5,501 bases of DNA from Dehalococcoidia bacterium (GCA_007126855.1 SLAK01000402.1:1-5501); one strand, 5' to 3'. Positions 1-5,501 are shown, counted from the first letter of the stretch. The notes: generated from the sequence alone by a model not told the origin. A program made the numbers and translations.

Positions 1-800
1 ACGATCTGCAGCACCGTCATCAGGTGCCGGTTCCCGCCATACGCGCCGCAGCCCCAGAACCCGGTGTGGATAACCAGGCGCAAAGGTTCGCCGCCATGCA
101 GATGCGCCGTCTCGGCCCGCGCCGCGGCAAAACCCGAAAAGGCCGTCCGCAGAATGAACGCGATCTCCTCCGGCGCATAGCGGCCGCTCCCGTAGGCCGG
201 CGCCTCGATCGCCAGGATATTCGATCGCGTAGGCGGTCGGAGCGGCATCACGGCGCCGCGCACCGCCGCTTCGCTCGCCACCGCGAAATTGTTGCCGTAG
301 AGGCCCGCTGGATTCCCGCCCACGCCCGGCCGCGTCTCTAGCCGGCAGCGCCGTTCCACGCCCGCCACCAGGATCGGCGTCGCCGCCCCATCCTCCACAA
401 CCAGCGTGCTCAGACCGTCCTCCAGGAGCGTATGACGCACCGAAGCCAGCGCCGGGTGCTCCACCACCTGCAGTTCGTCCTGCGCAAGCAGCGGCCCCGC
501 GTAATAGGCGAAGATGTCGAAGTTCGCGAAGTTCAGGTGCCAGTGCGCCTCGCCCGTCTCTGGCGGCTCGTACTGGAAGGTGTCCGGCCGCAACTCCACC
601 CGCGTCGATGCTGGCCCTACCGCTCCGGGCAACTCCATCGCCGGCCACTGCGATAGCGCGATCGTCCCCGATGGCGCCGGACCGCCGGCCATCGCCGCCT
701 GGTACGCGGCCACCTTGTTCGGATGCGAAAACGCCGGTGGATAGCGCCTGGCCAGCTCGGCGGCGTCAAACGACCTCCGGTATATCGGTTCGAAAGTCAT
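1..800 (-). CDS. PARG-like (poly(ADP-ribose) glycohydrolase family) protein, N-terminal 266 residues, 3' end outside window
   Basis: The frame is open from ATG at 800 to the left edge, giving 266 residues without a stop. Seen: residues 90-93 NFAN, then QDE at 107-109, then a hydrophobic stretch ending in HPALASVR. Residues 195-224 resemble the PARG segment around 'AIDALHF...AYCGF', and residues 246-257 read TGFWGCGAYGGN, very close to the PARG motif TGNWGCGAFGGD. Known: PARGs are macrodomain-fold enzymes that cleave ribose-ribose bonds in poly(ADP-ribose). Their signature is a triple glycine followed by QEE, with the second Glu catalytic. Here the triple glycine is replaced by F97-A98-Y99 and QEE by Q107-D108-E109 at unchanged spacing, so the second Glu is kept. 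Activity may be altered or lost. It lies 46 bases after the acetyltransferase gene on the same strand and probably shares its transcript. The Shine-Dalgarno match before the ATG is weak (GGGGA, distant), but no better in-frame start is visible. Family assignment is fairly sure; substrate is unknown. Confidence 0.78.
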   Translation of the reverse strand, partial: MTFEPIYRRSFDAAELARRYPPAFSHPNKVAAYQAAMAGGPAPSGTIALSQWPAMELPGAVGPASTRVELRPDTFQYEPPETGEAHWHLNFANFDIFAYYAGPLLAQDELQVVEHPALASVRHTLLEDGLSTLVVEDGAATPILVAGVERRCRLETRPGVGGNPAGLYGNNFAVASEAAVRGAVMPLRPPTRSNILAIEAPAYGSGRYAPEEIAFILRTAFSGFAAARAETAHLHGGEPLRLVIHTGFWGCGAYGGNRHLMTVLQI

Positions 801-846
801 ACTGCAGCGTATGTCCCCGGCGCGACAGCGCGTGTCGGCCCCGCCG

Positions 847-2052
847 CTAGAAATTGTCCGCGCAGAACGGCGCGTATCGCGTTGCCAGCACCGAGTCCCA
901 GCGCTCCAGCGCCTCCGGGTCGTGCACGCCGATCCGTCCCGCCCGCGCCGCGCGTGTTGCCGTTAGTTGCCCGAAGAGCAGCATCGCGAAGGTGTTGATC
1001 GTCATCGAAAGGTCCGGCTCACCCGCGGCCAACTGCTTAACGCGCGTACCCTCCGGGCTCAGGTCAATGCTCCAGGTGCCCGCATTCCACGGGCACAGCT
1101 CGTCGATCAGGTCCACGCGGAGCAATGCCGCCGACGTGTACCCGCGCGCGTCGATCGCAGCCGGCAGGTCGACGATGCGGGCAAGGATACCGTCGCGCGC
1201 CGTGTCCCGCAGCATCCGCGGCTCCTGCAGCAAGTGCGGCAACGGGTCGTCGTCCGGCGCCTGCGGCCAGTCGATAAACCGCGCGAGCCGGAATCCCGAA
1301 AGATGCCGCCAGAACGCCTGGTATGCGCGCGGCGTCAGCGCGGCCAGGTCGTTGATCACCAGCCGCTGCCCCGGCTCCGGCGGCTGCCGCTCCGGGTCGT
1401 TCCCCGTCGTGTACACGCAATAGCCCAGCGGCTCCCCGTCCTCTTCGTACACCACCACCTGCTTCGCGTCCTCCGGACTCTTCACCGGCGAAAACACACC
1501 CGCGCGCCACATTGGCTGGCCCCGGTGCAGTAGCCCCGTGCGTTCCTCGCGGTAGGCCCGGTACAAGTCCACGATCAGGCTGAAGTCCCGCTCCTGGTCC
1601 ACTTCCCGCACCGTCCCCGGGATCTGCAGCGGTTCCACGAATTCCAGAAAGCGCGGCTCCACCCGGTAGCGGTGGTGCGTGCTCACGATCGCATAGCCGA
1701 AGCGCTGGTAGATCTCCGCCTGCGAGGCGTAGAGCACCGCGATCGGCCGCTCTTGCTGCTCGTGCAGCTCCTTGAAGTGTTGTGTGATCAGGCGGCGAAG
1801 GTGCCCCTTGCCGCGGTCCGCCGGTGGCGTCGCAACCGTCGTCACCCCCGAGATCGGCACCGCCTTGCCATTGAACCGCATCGTCAGCGGCCAGGAACCA
1901 TGCACCGCCGCCAGCCGGTCGTCATCGAACACGCAGAGCGACATCTCTGGCGCAAGGTCGCTGATGCTCGTCGGGTCTAAGGCAAGTGCCGCGCTCACCA
2001 TACGGCGCAGCTCGGGCATTTCGTCGGGCGTGGCGGGCCGTATCTCGATCAC
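847..2052 (-). CDS. eis: Eis-family GNAT N-acetyltransferase with C-terminal SCP2-like domain
   Basis: The protein has 401 residues; Mycobacterium tuberculosis Eis has about 402. Known: Eis enzymes transfer acetyl from acetyl-CoA to amines, including aminoglycosides and protein lysines. They are built from two GNAT-like domains and an SCP2-like domain, usually as hexamers. Seen: an N-terminal GNAT core with the acetyl-CoA loop at about 78-88 (ADRGKGHLRRL), then IYQRFGY at 114-120, where Y120 matches the proposed general-acid Tyr of Eis. A second GNAT-like part covers about 150-290 and an SCP2-like part about 300-401. The chain ends in Phe, as in Eis, whose terminal carboxylate acts in catalysis. 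I chose GTG at 2052 over the in-frame ATG at 2103: GGAGG lies seven bases before the GTG, the ATG has no Shine-Dalgarno site, and the GTG start gives the normal family length and N-terminus. Cytosolic; no signal peptide. It sits between the two-half-domain gene and the PARG-like gene. The true substrate cannot be told from sequence. Confidence 0.88.
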   Translation of the reverse strand: MIEIRPATPDEMPELRRMVSAALALDPTSISDLAPEMSLCVFDDDRLAAVHGSWPLTMRFNGKAVPISGVTTVATPPADRGKGHLRRLITQHFKELHEQQERPIAVLYASQAEIYQRFGYAIVSTHHRYRVEPRFLEFVEPLQIPGTVREVDQERDFSLIVDLYRAYREERTGLLHRGQPMWRAGVFSPVKSPEDAKQVVVYEEDGEPLGYCVYTTGNDPERQPPEPGQRLVINDLAALTPRAYQAFWRHLSGFRLARFIDWPQAPDDDPLPHLLQEPRMLRDTARDGILARIVDLPAAIDARGYTSAALLRVDLIDELCPWNAGTWSIDLSPEGTRVKQLAAGEPDLSMTINTFAMLLFGQLTATRAARAGRIGVHDPEALERWDSVLATRYAPFCADNF

Positions 2053-2059
2053 CGCACAT

Positions 2060-2064
2060 CCTCC
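2060..2064 (-). promoter_or_regulatory. Ribosome binding site deciding the GTG start of the Eis-like gene
   Basis: The minus strand reads CCGGAGGATGTGCG directly before the GTG at 2052, so GGAGG is seven bases from the start codon. The ATG inside this stretch is out of frame. This site is the main reason for rejecting the upstream in-frame ATG at 2103. Confidence 0.8.
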
Positions 2065-2133
2065 GGAGAAGAGTAGCGGCCAGCATAGCGGCTCAATGCG
2101 CATGGCGCAGCCGCGTCGCTCGATCCGTGGCGA

Positions 2134-2688
2134 TTACCGGTAGAAGGTCGTCGTGTTCAGCCGCCCGTAATAGTTGATGAACCGCCCGCCATGCTCCCGC
2201 AGGATCCGCGAAATGCGATCCTGGTCCTCCGGCTGCGGTGCGCGCACGGCGAAAACAAAGTGCCCCTCTCGCGCGGCGTGCTTGTAACGGTCCGGATCGC
2301 TCCAGTTCGGCACCGGACCGCCCGGAGCCTGTGGTTCGATCCCCAGCGCCCGCATGAACCGCGTGATCAGACCCGGTGCTGGTGCCGCCGTCGTCTCCTC
2401 GGCTCGGTTCGCCTCGGCCGCGCTGCCCTCGTTCGCCGCAGGTTCCGCCTCAGGCTCTGGTTCTGGTGGAGAGTCCGCGAGCTTGGCTTGCTGCTGCTTT
2501 TGCTCTTCGGGGTCGATAATGGCCGGCCGGTTGCCGATAGAGTCGATCCACGAAGCGCCATCGGGCCCGGCCAGGACGAATACCTCGTCGTCGCCAAGCC
2601 CTCTGCGGCGCAGCTCTTCGAACGCACGCCGGGCCTGCGTTTCATCAGTAATGATGGCGAACATGAAGTTCAGGGGGTCGAGTGCCAT
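2134..2688 (-). CDS. Hypothetical protein with two small alpha/beta half-domains joined by an acidic linker
   Basis: I do not recognise a named family for this 184-residue protein. Residues 8-50 form one unit: a strand (FMFAIITD), a helix (ETQARRAFEELRRRG), then a strand (DEVFVLAG) and a conserved-looking DGASWID. Residues 60-105 are low-complexity, rich in Glu, Pro, Ala and Gln, and probably disordered. Residues 106-116 look like a short helix, and 135-176 form a second unit: AAREGHFVFAVRAP, then a helix with RISRILREHGG, then FINYYGRL. The pattern resembles bacterial stress-type proteins in which a 'flexing' alpha/beta unit is followed by a tyrosine-rich end (YYGR), but this is resemblance only. 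No signal peptide or membrane segment is seen, so it is likely cytosolic. The ATG at 2688 has GGAG only three bases away, which is short; the next ATG (residue 9) has no Shine-Dalgarno site. It is probably the first gene of the minus-strand group, 81 bases before the Eis-like gene. Confidence 0.75.
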   Translation of the reverse strand: MALDPLNFMFAIITDETQARRAFEELRRRGLGDDEVFVLAGPDGASWIDSIGNRPAIIDPEEQKQQQAKLADSPPEPEPEAEPAANEGSAAEANRAEETTAAPAPGLITRFMRALGIEPQAPGGPVPNWSDPDRYKHAAREGHFVFAVRAPQPEDQDRISRILREHGGRFINYYGRLNTTTFYR

Positions 2689-2747
2689 AGTCTCCAGCCT
2701 CGCACACAAGCGCCAAATGCGCGGACACCGTGAACAGAAGCGTATGT

Positions 2748-2753
2748 ATTTTA
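2748..2753 (-). promoter_or_regulatory. Possible -10 box for the minus-strand gene group
   Basis: The minus strand reads TAAAAT, five of six matches to TATAAT, inside the only AT-rich patch of the divergent spacer. It would give a leader of about 50 bases before the ATG at 2688. No good -35 box lies at 16-18 bases; TTGGGA is 20 bases upstream. Weak support. Confidence 0.3.
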
Positions 2754-2852
2754 CCGCAAGCCGCAGAGCATCTTCCCAAAAAATCGCGTCTTGGGCACCT
2801 CCCCGCCCTCCGGTCACCCCGGAACTGGCTCGAAAACCCGTGATGGGTAACC

Positions 2853-2874
2853 ATAACGAAGCACTGAACGTTAT
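2853..2874. promoter_or_regulatory. Inverted repeat, candidate operator upstream of the helix-turn-helix gene
   Basis: ATAACG (2853-2858) and CGTTAT (2869-2874) are perfect inverted copies separated by ten bases. Allowing one inserted base, the match extends outward to ACC on the left and GGT on the right. It lies about 40 bases before the ATG at 2915, in the spacer between divergent genes. The arm centres are about 16 bases apart, as for a dimeric DNA-binding protein. An operator for the adjacent helix-turn-helix protein is inference. Confidence 0.4.
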
Positions 2875-2904
2875 CGGTAGTACCAGCAGCGGTTTCTTCG
2901 TTGC

Positions 2905-2909
2905 GAGGA
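2905..2909 (+). promoter_or_regulatory. Ribosome binding site deciding the start of the small helix-turn-helix gene
   Basis: GAGGA lies five bases before ATG 2915. The reading frame is open far upstream, but that part overlaps the minus-strand gene in antisense. This site marks where translation most likely begins. Confidence 0.65.
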
Positions 2910-2914
2910 ACTTC

Positions 2915-3142
2915 ATGGCACGACAGCAAGCCAGGCGCAGCGTAAGGGAGCAAGCTCCACCTCCGGCGCGCGCCTTCGCCCCCCTTGATGAGTTCGAAGC
3001 CAGCGTGGTGCGCCTCATGGCGGACGGGCACGACCTGCCCGCTATCGCCCGCGCCCTGGGTGTGGATGAAGCCTTCGTCCGCAGCGCCCTCGAAAGGCTC
3101 GAGAAACGGCTCGCCGCAATCGACCGGCAACCCCATCGATAG
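2915..3142 (+). CDS. Small LuxR/GerE-type helix-turn-helix protein
   Basis: This is a 75-residue protein that consists almost wholly of a DNA-binding domain. Residues 1-20 are basic and proline-rich (MARQQARRSVREQ...). Residues 24-68 match the layout of the LuxR/GerE helix-turn-helix, also seen in sigma-70 region 4: an acidic first helix (DEFEASVVRLMADG), the second helix LPAIARALG (41-49), a turn, then the recognition helix about 51-66 (DEAFVRSALERLEKRL). There is no receiver or ligand domain, so its activity is probably set by its own level or by a partner. It starts next to an inverted repeat at 2853-2874 that could be its operator. A stem-loop overlaps its stop codon. It is divergent from the minus-strand group, so regulation of that group is possible but not shown. 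A short transcription factor is the best reading; a sigma-like or anti-sigma accessory role is less likely. Confidence 0.7.
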   Translation: MARQQARRSVREQAPPPARAFAPLDEFEASVVRLMADGHDLPAIARALGVDEAFVRSALERLEKRLAAIDRQPHR

Positions 3143-3156
3143 GCGCATCGATCGGG
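3131..3156 (+). terminator. Stem-loop at the end of the helix-turn-helix gene, possible terminator
   Basis: CCCCATCGAT (3131-3140) pairs with ATCGATCGGG (3147-3156) as nine pairs with one C-C mismatch around a six-base loop. It overlaps the TAG stop at 3140-3142. A run of five T lies at 3168-3172, eleven bases past the stem, which is too far for a textbook Rho-independent terminator. It could also act as a 3' end stabiliser. Confidence 0.4.
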
Positions 3157-3253
3157 ATTGCAGTGCCTTTTTCGGCATGCTACGGTAGCTTAACTGGCGG
3201 CTCTACATAAGGTTTGGCCGGCGCGAGAGCGTCTGGGCGGGGCAAAAAATCGC

Positions 3254-3271
3254 CGTGGCAACGCTGCCACG
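3254..3271. other. Perfect hairpin just before the zinc-ribbon gene
   Basis: CGTGGCA (3254-3260) and TGCCACG (3265-3271) form a perfect seven-pair stem with the loop ACGC. It ends five bases before the Shine-Dalgarno site of the gene at 3288. On the plus strand it is preceded by an A6 run (3245-3250). Read on the minus strand it is therefore followed, four bases on, by T6, so it looks like an intrinsic terminator for minus-strand transcription. On the plus strand it could be a leader structure that affects translation. Confidence 0.45.
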
Positions 3272-3287
3272 CCATCGGAAGTGAGCC

Positions 3288-3494
3288 GTGAAGGAAAATG
3301 GGCAAGCCCCCGCCGACAATTTCACCATCGCCTGCGCGTGGTGTTCCAGCATCCTGCAAGAGGGAGGCCCTCAGGTCTCCCACGGTATCTGCGGCGACTG
3401 CCTCGAAGATGTGCTCCGCAACCTTCGCGAACAGCTCGAAGCGCAAGATGGTGCGCCATCCGCGCCGCATGCCACCGGTTTAGGCGACGACTGA
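3288..3494 (+). CDS. Small stand-alone zinc-ribbon protein (CxxC...HGICxxC)
   Basis: This is a 68-residue protein. Seen: CAWC with Cys16 and Cys19, then SHGICGDCL with His32, Cys35 and Cys38, followed by an amphipathic helix (EDVLRNLREQLEA, 40-52) and a short acidic tail. Two CxxC pairs fifteen residues apart are expected to bind one zinc ion. Known: a closely similar segment (CxxC, a spacer, then SHGICPDCL) occurs as a small module in bacterial PAS, GAF and response-regulator signalling proteins. Here it stands alone with no sensor domain. The start is GTG at 3288, with GGAAGTGA at 3277-3284, a good match to the anti-Shine-Dalgarno complement; no in-frame ATG fits. A hairpin lies just upstream. 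Neighbours on the same strand are 145 and 176 bases away, so it probably has its own transcript, although I found no convincing promoter. Its partner and role are unknown. Confidence 0.72.
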   Translation: MKENGQAPADNFTIACAWCSSILQEGGPQVSHGICGDCLEDVLRNLREQLEAQDGAPSAPHATGLGDD

Positions 3495-3670
3495 TGCTCG
3501 CGTCTTTGCGGCCATCCGCATGCTTCGGGTAAAGGCGCCCTGACTTCACCGGCACGTTTGCCTGAGCCCACGCCTCCCGCACAGTAGGATCGCGATGGCA
3601 GCCTCAACGAGCCCGCATGTGTGCCCCTGTACGCGAGGCTGGCGCCCACGCGTTACACTGAAGAAGGACT

Positions 3671-5501
3671 ATGCCAAAGCTCGATTTCATCACCAAAATC
3701 CTCGGCGACTCCAACGAAAAGGAAATCAAGCGCCTCCACAAACGCATGGAGCGCATCGAAGCGCTTGAGCCAGAGGTCGAACGCCTCTCTGACTACGACT
3801 TGCGCGCGAAGACCGACGAGTTCCGGGAGCGCTTCGAGGATGGCGAAGAACTCGACGATATCCTCCCCGAAGCCTTCGCCGTGGTTCGCGAAATGGCGTG
3901 GCGGCTCGTCGGCGAAAAACCCTACCCCGTCCAGCTCATGGGTGGCATCGTCCTCCACGAAGGCAAGATCGCCGAAATGAAAACCGGTGAGGGCAAGACC
4001 CTCACCGCCGTCGCGCCCGTCTACCTCAACGCGCTTACCGGCGACGGCGTCCACATAATCACCGTCAACGACTACCTCGCCCGGCGCGACGCCGCCTGGT
4101 ATGGCCCCGTCTATCGTGCGCTCGGGCTCACTGTCGGCGTAGTCCAGAACAACGGCGTCTCCTTCATCTTCGACCCCGACATGGAAGCCAGCGATGCCGA
4201 ACGCCAGGGCGGCTTCGAACAGTTGCGCCCCGCCGAGCGTCGCGAAGCCTACGCCGCCGACATCACCTACGGCACCAACAACGAATTCGGCTTCGACTAC
4301 CTCCGCGACAACATGGTCCGCGAAGTTGAGCAGCGCGTGCAGCGCGGCCTCCACTACGCCATCGTCGACGAGGTCGACAACATCCTCATCGACGAAGCCC
4401 GCACCCCGCTCATCATTAGCGGCCAGGCCGAAGAAGCCAGCCAGACCTACACCCAGTTCGCGCGCGGCGTCCGCGGCCTCCAGGAAGACGTCGACTACAT
4501 CGTTGACCACAAGGCCAAGCACGTCGCCCTCACCGAAGACGGCATCGACAAAGTCGAGCGCAACATCGGCGTGCGCGACCTCTTCGAAGGCGACTCCCGC
4601 CTTGCCCGCCACCTCGAAGCCGCCCTCGATGCCGAATACCTCAAGCGCGCCGACCGCGACTACGTCGTCCGCGACGGGGAAATCGTCATCGTCGACGAAT
4701 TCACCGGCCGCATGATGCCCGGCCGCCGCTGGAGCCACGGCATCCACCAGGCCGTCGAGGCCAAGGAAGGCGTCCGCATCCAGCGCGAGTCCATCACCTA
4801 CGCCACCATCACCTTCCAGAACCTCTTCCGCCTCTACGACAAGCTCGCCGGCATGACCGGTACCGCCGAAACCGAGGCCGAAGAGTTCGCGAAGATCTAT
4901 GACCTCGAAGTCGTCGTCATCCCCACCCACAGGCCCATGGTCCGCGTCGATCACTCCGACGTCGTCTACGTCAACGAACGAGCCAAGTTCAACGCCGTGG
5001 TTGAAGAGATCGTAGAGATGCACGACCAGGGCCGCCCCGTCCTGGTGGGCACGACCTCCATCGAGAAGTCCGAATACCTCGCCGCCCAGCTCATGCGCCG
5101 CGGCATCCAGCACGAAGTGCTTAACGCGAAGCAGCACGAACGCGAAGCCGGCATCATCGAATTCGCCGGCCAGCCCGGCGCCGTCACCATCGCCACCAAC
5201 ATGGCCGGCCGCGGTACCGACATCAAGCTTGGCCCCGGCGTCCCCGAAGCCGGCGGCCTCCACGTTATCGGCACCGAGCGCCACGAATCGCGCCGTATCG
5301 ACAACCAGCTTCGTGGCCGCTCCGGCCGCCAGGGCGACCCCGGCTCCAGCCGCTTCTTCGTCTCCTTCGGCGATGACATCATGCGCCGCTTCGCCCCCGA
5401 CTGGGTCGCCGGCATGATGGGCAAACTCGGCATGACCGAAGACATGCCCCTCGAATCCCGCATGGTCACCCGAGCCATCGAACAGGCCCAGACCAAAGTC
5501 G
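3671..5501 (+). CDS. secA: Protein translocase ATPase SecA, N-terminal 610 residues, 3' end outside window
   Basis: SecA is the ATP-driven motor that pushes unfolded preproteins through the SecYEG channel; it cycles between cytosol and inner membrane. Seen in order: Walker A MKTGEGKT (103-110), ITVNDYLARRD (130-140), AYAADITYGTNNEFGFDYLRDNM (193-215), Walker B with DEVDNILIDEARTPLIISG (233-251), the preprotein-crosslinking region about 252-395, GMTGTAETE (394-402), GTTSIEKSE (460-468), NMAGRGTDIKLG (510-521) and the second nucleotide-binding site GTERHESRRIDNQLRGRSGRQGDPGSSRFF (534-563). The scaffold, wing and any C-terminal zinc-binding tail lie beyond the window. The ATG at 3671 follows AAGAAGGACT; the Shine-Dalgarno spacing is short, but the resulting N-terminus (MPKLDFITKILG) is typical. 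About 25 extra residues (roughly 161-186) precede RREAYAADI compared with E. coli and Bacillus SecA. Codons end mostly in C. Identification is certain; whether the genome has a second SecA cannot be seen. Confidence 0.98.
   Translation, partial: MPKLDFITKILGDSNEKEIKRLHKRMERIEALEPEVERLSDYDLRAKTDEFRERFEDGEELDDILPEAFAVVREMAWRLVGEKPYPVQLMGGIVLHEGKIAEMKTGEGKTLTAVAPVYLNALTGDGVHIITVNDYLARRDAAWYGPVYRALGLTVGVVQNNGVSFIFDPDMEASDAERQGGFEQLRPAERREAYAADITYGTNNEFGFDYLRDNMVREVEQRVQRGLHYAIVDEVDNILIDEARTPLIISGQAEEASQTYTQFARGVRGLQEDVDYIVDHKAKHVALTEDGIDKVERNIGVRDLFEGDSRLARHLEAALDAEYLKRADRDYVVRDGEIVIVDEFTGRMMPGRRWSHGIHQAVEAKEGVRIQRESITYATITFQNLFRLYDKLAGMTGTAETEAEEFAKIYDLEVVVIPTHRPMVRVDHSDVVYVNERAKFNAVVEEIVEMHDQGRPVLVGTTSIEKSEYLAAQLMRRGIQHEVLNAKQHEREAGIIEFAGQPGAVTIATNMAGRGTDIKLGPGVPEAGGLHVIGTERHESRRIDNQLRGRSGRQGDPGSSRFFVSFGDDIMRRFAPDWVAGMMGKLGMTEDMPLESRMVTRAIEQAQTKV

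Noticed and set aside
854..1533. Plus-strand frames of about 188 residues over the Eis-like gene
   Set aside because: They are Arg- and Ser-rich shadows of a well-supported minus-strand gene and have no recognisable domain or Shine-Dalgarno support.
2053..2103. In-frame ATG at 2103 as the start of the Eis-like gene
   Set aside because: It has no Shine-Dalgarno site, adds 17 residues not seen in the family, and GTG at 2052 has a strong GGAGG at the right distance.
2775..2796. CCCAA...TTGGG as a terminator in the divergent spacer
   Set aside because: It has only five pairs and an eleven-base loop, and it lies between divergent genes where no terminator is needed.
3158..3186. TTGCAG-17-TACGGT as a promoter for the zinc-ribbon gene
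   Set aside because: Each box matches only three of six consensus bases, which is not better than chance here.
3599..3641. CAGCCTC/GAGGCTG pairing upstream of secA
   Set aside because: There are seven pairs but a 29-base unstructured loop and no supporting flanking pairs; this is easily expected by chance in GC-rich DNA.
3654..3659. TACACT as a -10 box for secA
   Set aside because: It lies only about 11 bases before the ATG and has no -35 match at 17 bases, so the transcript would start almost at the gene and exclude the Shine-Dalgarno site.
3617..3661. Fourteen-codon frame ending nine bases before secA, as a regulatory leader peptide like SecM
   Set aside because: It lacks a convincing Shine-Dalgarno site, is far shorter than SecM and has no arrest-like motif or signal peptide. 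Such short frames arise by chance.
3653..5284. A 543-residue open frame antisense to secA
   Set aside because: Its product is a monotonous mix of Gly, Ala, Val, Asp, Glu and Phe, as expected from the complement of C-ending codons. It lies opposite a certain SecA coding sequence with all motifs intact.

Overview
The window is GC-rich (roughly two thirds G+C) and densely coding, with Shine-Dalgarno-led genes and no mobile element, tRNA, rRNA or CRISPR array that I can recognise. It reads as bacterial chromosome. A SecA with an extra stretch after the first nucleotide-binding motifs, an Eis-type acetyltransferase and a PARG-like protein together would fit a Chloroflexota-like or neighbouring lineage. 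That placement is inference, because no rRNA or other decisive marker is present.

The left half (1-2688) carries three genes on the minus strand, read right to left. The first is an unnamed 184-residue protein with two small alpha/beta half-domains joined by an acidic, disordered linker (2688-2134). The second is an Eis-family GNAT acetyltransferase (2052-847). The third is the N-terminal 266 residues of a poly(ADP-ribose) glycohydrolase (PARG)-like protein that runs off the left edge (800-<1). Gaps of 81 and 46 bases and a shared strand make a single transcript plausible. If so, an N-acetyltransferase and an ADP-ribose-type hydrolase would be co-expressed.

A 226-base divergent region (2689-2914) separates this block from three plus-strand genes. 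It holds a possible minus-strand -10 box and a clear inverted repeat just upstream of a 75-residue LuxR-type helix-turn-helix protein (2915-3142). Next come a 68-residue stand-alone CxxC...CxxC zinc-ribbon protein starting at GTG (3288-3494) and the first 610 residues of SecA (3671->5501), the ATPase of the Sec export pathway. Stem-loops sit at the end of the helix-turn-helix gene and just before the zinc-ribbon gene. The spacers at 3143-3287 and 3495-3670 hold no other gene that I can support.

The most interesting item is the PARG-like protein. Its flanking motifs align with classical PARG at matching spacing, but the signature triple-glycine loop is replaced and the QEE catalytic triplet reads QDE. 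The genes on both strands share a C-over-G bias on the plus strand, which suggests that the plus strand is the lagging strand here.
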